From Selenomonas sputigena_A (GTDB lineage: Bacteria > Bacillota > Negativicutes > Selenomonadales > Selenomonadaceae): a DNA stretch of 64,000 nt. The notes beneath the pieces were generated by a model. It searched no databases, was not told the origin of the DNA, and was given only the letters and a program-made list of their open reading frames with translations. The stretch spans positions 1,736,001-1,800,000 of the forward strand of contig NZ_CP194411.1 of NCBI RefSeq assembly GCF_051603425.1. Direction: 5' to 3'. The position numbers were made by a program, and so were the translations under genes. Shown here piece by piece: positions 59,845 to 64,000 of this stretch (positions are counted from its first letter, which is position 1; the number at the start of each line of letters is the position of its first letter).

Positions 59845-60786
59845 TTGAAATGGGCCGAGGTCAGTGTGGCCACGTCGCATGAGGCGACAGAGCTGGTGGC
59901 CGGAATCTTTCAGGATTTAGGAGCAGCCGGCGTTGTGATTGAGGATCCGGCGCTTTTGAACGACTATATCCGTTCGGGTCTTTGGGATTATACCGATCTC
60001 AAGGAAGCGGAGGAAACGGAGGTTGTGACGGTCAAGGCGTACTTGCCCCTCGATGCGGGGCTGGAGGGAAAGCTTGCTTCCCTTGCTGTTCGCATGGAGG
60101 ATCTGGCAAGGCGCTGCACGGATGCGGGACCGGGAGAGATTTCCTGGCTTGAGGTGCAGGACGAGGACTGGTCGGAGACGTGGAAGGAGTTCTTTCACAC
60201 GGAGAAGGTCGGTGCGTACACGGTCATCAAGCCGACTTGGGAGACGTATGAGGCGAAGCCCGGCGAGATTGTTGTGGAGCTCGATCCCGGTGCAGCCTTC
60301 GGCACGGGACAACATGCGACGACGGCGCTCTGCATTCGGGAGCTTGAGCGGCTCGTGAAGCCCGGCATGACGGTGTTCGATGTCGGCACGGGTTCGGGCG
60401 TCCTTTCCATCGTGGCGGCAAAGCTCGGGGCAGGAAGGGTATGCGCCGTGGACTTCGACCCTGTCGCTGTCCGTGTGGCCGGGGAAAACGTGCGGCAGAA
60501 CGGCGCAGAAACCGTGGTGACGACAAGGCAGAGCGACTTGCTGCAAAATGTCGAGGGCAAGGCGGATTTGCTCATCGCGAATATCATTGCGGACATCATC
60601 GTGCGTCTCTTCAGCGAGGTGGAGGAGCATCTTGAGCCCGGTGCGAAAATGCTGCTCTCGGGCATCATCGAGGATCGCGTGGATGATGTTGTGGAAGCGG
60701 CATGCGCCCATGGCTTCTGCATCGAGAAAATCGAGAGGGAAAAGGACTGGGCAGCGATCGTTGTCCGTCGGGGGGACGCGCAGTGA
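59845..60786 (+). CDS. prmA: Ribosomal protein L11 methyltransferase PrmA
   Basis: About 313 residues from TTG 59845 (MKWAEVSV), behind AGAGGGG; an earlier TTG at 59809 is less likely. The N-terminal L11-binding domain (1-85) precedes the SAM-dependent domain with motif I VFDVGTGSGVLSI near residue 177 and the NIIADII motif. The GTGQHATT turn is typical of PrmA. It trimethylates L11. It overlaps rsmE by GTGA. Confidence 0.96.
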   Translation: MKWAEVSVATSHEATELVAGIFQDLGAAGVVIEDPALLNDYIRSGLWDYTDLKEAEETEVVTVKAYLPLDAGLEGKLASLAVRMEDLARRCTDAGPGEISWLEVQDEDWSETWKEFFHTEKVGAYTVIKPTWETYEAKPGEIVVELDPGAAFGTGQHATTALCIRELERLVKPGMTVFDVGTGSGVLSIVAAKLGAGRVCAVDFDPVAVRVAGENVRQNGAETVVTTRQSDLLQNVEGKADLLIANIIADIIVRLFSEVEEHLEPGAKMLLSGIIEDRVDDVVEAACAHGFCIEKIEREKDWAAIVVRRGDAQ

Positions 60787-61592
60787 GGCGCATCTTTTTG
60801 GCGCAGCCGCTTTCGCCGCAGATGGAAGTCACAGGGGCGGACGCGCATCACCTTGCGCATGCCATGCGTGCCCGCAGCGGCGAAAGACTTCTCGTGACAG
60901 ACAGCGAGGGGCATTCGGCGGAAGTGCAGATCGCAGGCTTTGCTGCAGGAAAGGTTCTGCTGCGCCTGGTGCGCTGCATGGAGGAAACACATGAGCCGCC
61001 TTGCTGCGTGGAGCTTTTCCAATGCCTGCCCAAGGGCGACAAGATGGACTTCATCGTGCAGAAGGCGACGGAGCTTGGCGCGGCGCGTCTGCATCCCGTG
61101 ATGAGCCGGAACGCTGTCGTGCGCTACGATGAAAAGAAGGCGCGGGCGCGGGCGGCTCGCTGGCAGAAGGTTGCGGCGGAGGCCGCGAAGCAGTGCGGAC
61201 GAGAGAAGATCCCGGAGATTCGGGAAATCCGTCCCCTGGCGGCGGTGCTGCAGGAATTGGCAGACGGGAGAACCGGAGACGCATTGGACAGCGAGCCGGA
61301 GCTGCGCCTTTTTTTTTATGAGGGCGAGAAGCGAGGCGGCTTGCAGGACGTCCTGCGGCAGACGGCGGCGCAGCGCATCCTGCTGCTCGTGGGTGCGGAG
61401 GGCGGTTTTGCCGCCGAGGAGGCGGAGCTTTCCCGCGCGGCGGGTTTCCTGCCCGTGACGCTGGGGCCGCGCATCCTGCGTGCGGAGACGGCAGCTGTCG
61501 TTTCCCTGGCCCTTGTGCAGTATGAAAAAGGAGATTTGGGTTTTGCCAACAGCAGCATTGACGACCTTGGGGTGCAAGGTCAACCAGTTTGA
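60783..61592 (+). CDS. rsmE: 16S rRNA m3U1498 methyltransferase RsmE
   Basis: 269 residues from GTG 60783, which overlaps the prmA stop. A PUA-like N-terminal domain (1-70) and a SPOUT methyltransferase domain with the knotted C-terminal part (LLVGAEGGFAAEEAEL, LGPRILRAETAAVVSLALVQY). It methylates U1498 of 16S rRNA. A run of nine T at 61309-61317 lies inside the coding sequence and could cause slippage. Its end overlaps mtaB. Confidence 0.95.
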   Translation: MRRIFLAQPLSPQMEVTGADAHHLAHAMRARSGERLLVTDSEGHSAEVQIAGFAAGKVLLRLVRCMEETHEPPCCVELFQCLPKGDKMDFIVQKATELGAARLHPVMSRNAVVRYDEKKARARAARWQKVAAEAAKQCGREKIPEIREIRPLAAVLQELADGRTGDALDSEPELRLFFYEGEKRGGLQDVLRQTAAQRILLLVGAEGGFAAEEAELSRAAGFLPVTLGPRILRAETAAVVSLALVQYEKGDLGFANSSIDDLGVQGQPV

Positions 61593-62838
61593 GACGGAAA
61601 CGATGGAAGGGCTTTTTCGCCAGAGAGGCTATACCATCGTTCCTTTTGACGAGGCGGCGGATGTTTATGTCATCAATACATGCTCGGTCACGAGTCTCGG
61701 CGAGCGGAAGTCGCGTCAGCTCATCCGCCGGGCGCGCCGCATGAACGAGGCGGCCGTGATCGCCGTGACCGGCTGCTACTCGCAAGTCGCTCCCGAGGAA
61801 ATCCGGGCAATGGACGGCGTGCGCGTTGTACTGGGCACGAAGGAGCGTGCTGACATCGTCGACTATGTGGAACGGGCGGCGCGGGAAGCCGGTGTGCTCG
61901 ATGGGACGACGGACATCATGCAGGCGGCGGAATTCGAGGACATTCCTCTTTTCGGTGCACCGGCGCGTACGCGCGCCTTCCTCAAGATCGAGGAAGGCTG
62001 TGAAAATTTCTGCTCGTTCTGCATCATTCCCTATGCGCGCGGACCGGTGCGCAGCCGCAGCCTTGAAAGCGTGCGGCGCGAGGCCGCAAAGCTCATCGAT
62101 ATGGGCTTCAAGGAGATCGTTTTGACAGGCATCCATCTCGGCTGCTACGGGCGCGATATCGGCGAGGCAACGCTGGCCGATGCCGTGCGGGCCGTTCTCT
62201 CCCTGCCGGGGCTCAAGCGTCTGCGCCTGGGCTCCCTTGAATCCGTCGAGCTCTCGGACGAGCTTCTTGCGCTTTTCTCGGAGGACGAGCGCTTTGCCCG
62301 CCACCTCCATTTGCCGCTTCAGGCCGGCTCCGATGCCGTTTTGCAGGCGATGAACCGGCACTACGACACGGCGAAGTTCGCGCAGCTCATCGAACGTGTT
62401 GAACGCGCCGTGCCGGGCGTTGCCGTTTCGACCGACATCATCGTGGGATTTCCGGGAGAAACGGAGGAGTTCTTTTCCGAGAGCCTGGCTTTTGTGGAGC
62501 GCATGAATTTCGCCCGCATGCATGTTTTTCCCTACTCGCCGCGCCGCGGTACGCCTGCGGCGAACTTTTCGGGACAGGTGCCGGAAAACGAAAAGAAGGA
62601 GCGCGTACACCGGATGCAGTCTCTTGCTGCGAGGAAGAGCGAGGCGTTCCATGCGGCCTTTCTCGGCCGCGAGATGTCCGTGCTCTTTGAAACGGAGCGG
62701 GCGGGAATCACGGACGGGCTGACGGAAAACTATATCCGCGTCTACACAAAGACGCCGGTCAAAACAGGCGATATTGCAGAAATGCGCCTTCTGCGCCTCC
62801 ACCGCGACGGAATCTGGGGCGAAGGGGTCGGAGACTGA
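61543..62838 (+). CDS. mtaB: tRNA t6A37 methylthiotransferase MtaB
   Basis: About 431 residues. TTG 61543 after AAAGGAGATTTGGG is the best start (MPTAALTTLGCKVNQFET); ATG 61522 is an alternative. The N-terminal cluster uses the Cys of TLGCKVN, NTCSV and TGCYS; the radical SAM cluster is GCENFCSFC (about 150-158), and a TRAM domain ends the protein. It converts t6A to ms2t6A at position 37 of tRNA. Overlap with rsmE; it completes a prmA-rsmE-mtaB unit that is common in Firmicutes. Confidence 0.95.
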   Translation: MPTAALTTLGCKVNQFETETMEGLFRQRGYTIVPFDEAADVYVINTCSVTSLGERKSRQLIRRARRMNEAAVIAVTGCYSQVAPEEIRAMDGVRVVLGTKERADIVDYVERAAREAGVLDGTTDIMQAAEFEDIPLFGAPARTRAFLKIEEGCENFCSFCIIPYARGPVRSRSLESVRREAAKLIDMGFKEIVLTGIHLGCYGRDIGEATLADAVRAVLSLPGLKRLRLGSLESVELSDELLALFSEDERFARHLHLPLQAGSDAVLQAMNRHYDTAKFAQLIERVERAVPGVAVSTDIIVGFPGETEEFFSESLAFVERMNFARMHVFPYSPRRGTPAANFSGQVPENEKKERVHRMQSLAARKSEAFHAAFLGREMSVLFETERAGITDGLTENYIRVYTKTPVKTGDIAEMRLLRLHRDGIWGEGVGD

Positions 62839-62843
62839 AAGCG

Positions 62844-62879
62844 GCCGCAGGCAATATTTTTCGTGCGGCAGGTTTTTTG
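62844..62879 (+). terminator. Probable intrinsic terminator after mtaB
   Basis: GCCGCA (62844-62849) pairs with TGCGGC (62864-62869) and AGG plus six T follow. The stem is only six pairs. Confidence 0.65.
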
Positions 62880-62905
62880 TGCCCGAAGGCGAATAAAAAT
62901 ATAGT
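62877..62905 (+). promoter_or_regulatory. Promoter for the HIT hydrolase gene
   Basis: TTGTGC (62877-62882), a 17-base spacer and TATAGT (62900-62905). Confidence 0.55.
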
Positions 62906-62937
62906 ACGGTATTCTATCCGGAAGGGAGGTGCAGAAG

Positions 62938-63285
62938 ATGGCAGACTGCATTTTTTGCAAAATCGCAGCAAAGGAAATTCCCTCGACGCCGGTCTACGAG
63001 GACGATACGGTGATCGCTTTCAAGGATCTCGAGCCGCAGGCGCCCGTCCATGTCCTCATCATCCCGAAGAAGCATATCAGGAGCCTGCTCGGCTTGACGG
63101 AGGAGGACAAGGCGGTCATTGCACACATCCACGTGGATGTCGTGGGAAGGCTCGCGCGCGAACTCGGGATTGCGGAGAAGGGTTTCCGCCTTGTTGCCAA
63201 TACGGGCGAAGAGGGCGGACAAACGGTTGGGCATCTGCATTTCCACCTCCTGGGCGGACGTTCCATGGCATGGCCGCCGGGCTGA
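62938..63285 (+). CDS. hinT: HIT-family nucleotide hydrolase (HinT-like)
   Basis: 115 residues from ATG 62938 behind GGGAGGTG; an in-frame ATG at 62929 is less likely. The HIT motif HLHFHLLGG (about 99-107) holds the catalytic histidine triad, and CIFCK near the N-terminus is a common metal-binding feature. HinT enzymes cleave AMP from lysine and other purine phosphoramidates. It is followed by rpsU. Confidence 0.94.
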   Translation: MADCIFCKIAAKEIPSTPVYEDDTVIAFKDLEPQAPVHVLIIPKKHIRSLLGLTEEDKAVIAHIHVDVVGRLARELGIAEKGFRLVANTGEEGGQTVGHLHFHLLGGRSMAWPPG

Positions 63286-63288
63286 TAG

Positions 63289-63318
63289 TTGACACTATAA
63301 CGGGAAATCATGTATAAT
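63289..63318 (+). promoter_or_regulatory. Strong promoter for rpsU
   Basis: TTGACA (63289-63294), an 18-base spacer and perfect TATAAT (63313-63318), right after the HIT gene. The leader to rpsU is about 80 bases long. Confidence 0.88.
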
Positions 63319-63405
63319 GTTATGGTGCACGGCATGGCGTCATCATCCCCATTCGGACGCTGACTTTCCGTGTATTCCCAAATCTAGTGGAGGGGGGGAA
63401 GAACA

Positions 63406-63588
63406 ATGGCAAATGAGGTCAAAGTAGGAAAAAACGAAACGATCGACAGTGCTCTCCGCAGATTCAAGCGTACCTGCCAGAAGGCCGGTACTTTGGCAGA
63501 AGTAAGGAAACGTGAACATTACGAGAAACCGAGCGTGAAGCGCAAGAAGAAGTCCGAGGCAGCGCGCAAGCGCAAGTTCAGGGCTTGA
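63406..63588 (+). CDS. rpsU: 30S ribosomal protein S21
   Basis: A 60-residue basic protein, with the S21 pattern NETIDSALRRFKRTCQKAGTLAEVRKREHYEKPSVKRKKK. It helps translation initiation on the 30S platform. A GGAGGGGGGG ribosome site precedes ATG 63406. It is followed by yqeY, the standard Firmicutes order. Confidence 0.98.
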   Translation: MANEVKVGKNETIDSALRRFKRTCQKAGTLAEVRKREHYEKPSVKRKKKSEAARKRKFRA

Positions 63589-63617
63589 TTGACGCTCGTC
63601 AGGTGGAGGCCATAGAC

Positions 63618-64000
63618 ATGTCGCTGAAAGAAAAATTGATGGAAGACATGAAGCAAGCGATGAAGGCGAAGGAAGAGGGCAGGCTGCGCCTGGCCGTCAT
63701 TCGCATGGTGCGCTCGGCAATCCGCCAGGCTGAGATTGATGGAAAGAAGGAACTCGACGACGAGGGAATCGTTTCCATCATCAGCAAGGAGGTCAAATCC
63801 CGCAAGGATTCCCTGGAAGAATTCCGCAAGGGAAACCGTGCCGATCTCGTGCAGGAGACGGAAGAGGAGATTTCCGTGCTCTTGCCCTATCTGCCGCAGC
63901 AGCTTTCCGAGGACGAAATTCGCGCTCTCGTGGAGGAAGCCGTACGGGCAACCGGGGCTGTGACGCAGAAGGACATGGGCAAGGTCATGGGTGTTTTGAT
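63618..64000 (+). CDS. yqeY: YqeY (GatB/YqeY-domain) protein, cut by the right edge
   Basis: An open frame starting ATG 63618 after GGTGGAGG, cut at base 64000 after 127 codons. MSLKEKLMEDMKQAMKAKEEGRLRLAVIRMVRSAIRQAEID and LLPYLPQQLSEDEIRALVEEAV match the YqeY family, in which the domain is like the tail of GatB. Full-length proteins are about 148 residues, so roughly 20 residues lie beyond the window. Its role is not established; it usually follows rpsU. Confidence 0.93.
   Translation, partial: MSLKEKLMEDMKQAMKAKEEGRLRLAVIRMVRSAIRQAEIDGKKELDDEGIVSIISKEVKSRKDSLEEFRKGNRADLVQETEEEISVLLPYLPQQLSEDEIRALVEEAVRATGAVTQKDMGKVMGVL

Overview
The window is a GC-rich stretch of a bacterial chromosome. 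Gene content and order point to a flagellated member of the Negativicutes, most likely Selenomonas or a near relative. This is an inference from CodY together with FliY, FlhF/FlhG, CheC/CheD, MreBCD, MinCDE and a radC-mreBCD-mrdA-min-rodA-rSAM-rng order, plus frequent TTG/GTG starts. No marker that names a species is present. Almost every gene lies on the plus strand. Only the two tRNA genes are on the minus strand.

Layout. (1) 1-4562: a gene cut by the left edge, then a methyltransferase, a small glycosyltransferase and an O-GlcNAc-transferase-like protein, probably a surface or flagellin glycosylation group. (2) 4653-6394: a sirtuin and the global regulator CodY, each with its own terminator. 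(3) 6462-40076: a flagellar and chemotaxis supercluster of about 34 genes: flgBC-fliEFGHIJ-lytic transglycosylase-MotE-like-fliK-flgD-TIGR02530-flgE-flbD-fliL-fliM-fliY-cheY-fliOPQR-flhBA-flhF-flhG-pilZ-cheA-cheW-cheC-cheD-(small membrane protein)-fliA-DUF342-(small protein)-(acidic repeat membrane protein). It covers the rod, MS ring, C ring, export gate, hook, polar placement, chemotaxis core and the flagellar sigma factor. Filament, motor stator and methyl-accepting receptor genes are not here. (4) 40101-40366: a bidirectional terminator, tRNA-Arg and tRNA-Pro with a consensus promoter. (5) 40419-42090: a gene-poor leader that may encode a small RNA, and an ArsB/NhaD-type transporter. (6) 42241-55574: DUF4321-maf-radC-mreBCD-mrdA-minCDE-rodA, the cell-shape and division-site genes, followed by a radical SAM pair and RNase G. 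(7) 55638-57030: an orphan SUFU-domain gene and a gene-free region with a MITE-like element. (8) 57031-64000: rplS, lepB, an acetyltransferase-like gene, a secreted lipase-like protein, prmA, rsmE, mtaB, a HIT hydrolase, rpsU and the start of yqeY.

The most notable points are: cheD is broken by a one-base frameshift exactly at the codon of its catalytic cysteine; a 66-bp repeat occurs twice, each copy behind an extended -10 promoter, and one copy may be part of a terminated small RNA; a 160-bp element has inverted ends and a likely 4-bp target duplication, and its end sequence reappears in front of minC; cheY has a structured leader; and an orphan SUFU gene, a family linked to toxin immunity, sits at a break in conserved gene order. 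I saw no clearly new multi-gene defence or biosynthetic system. No searches or folding programs were run; promoters, terminators and RNA elements were read by eye.
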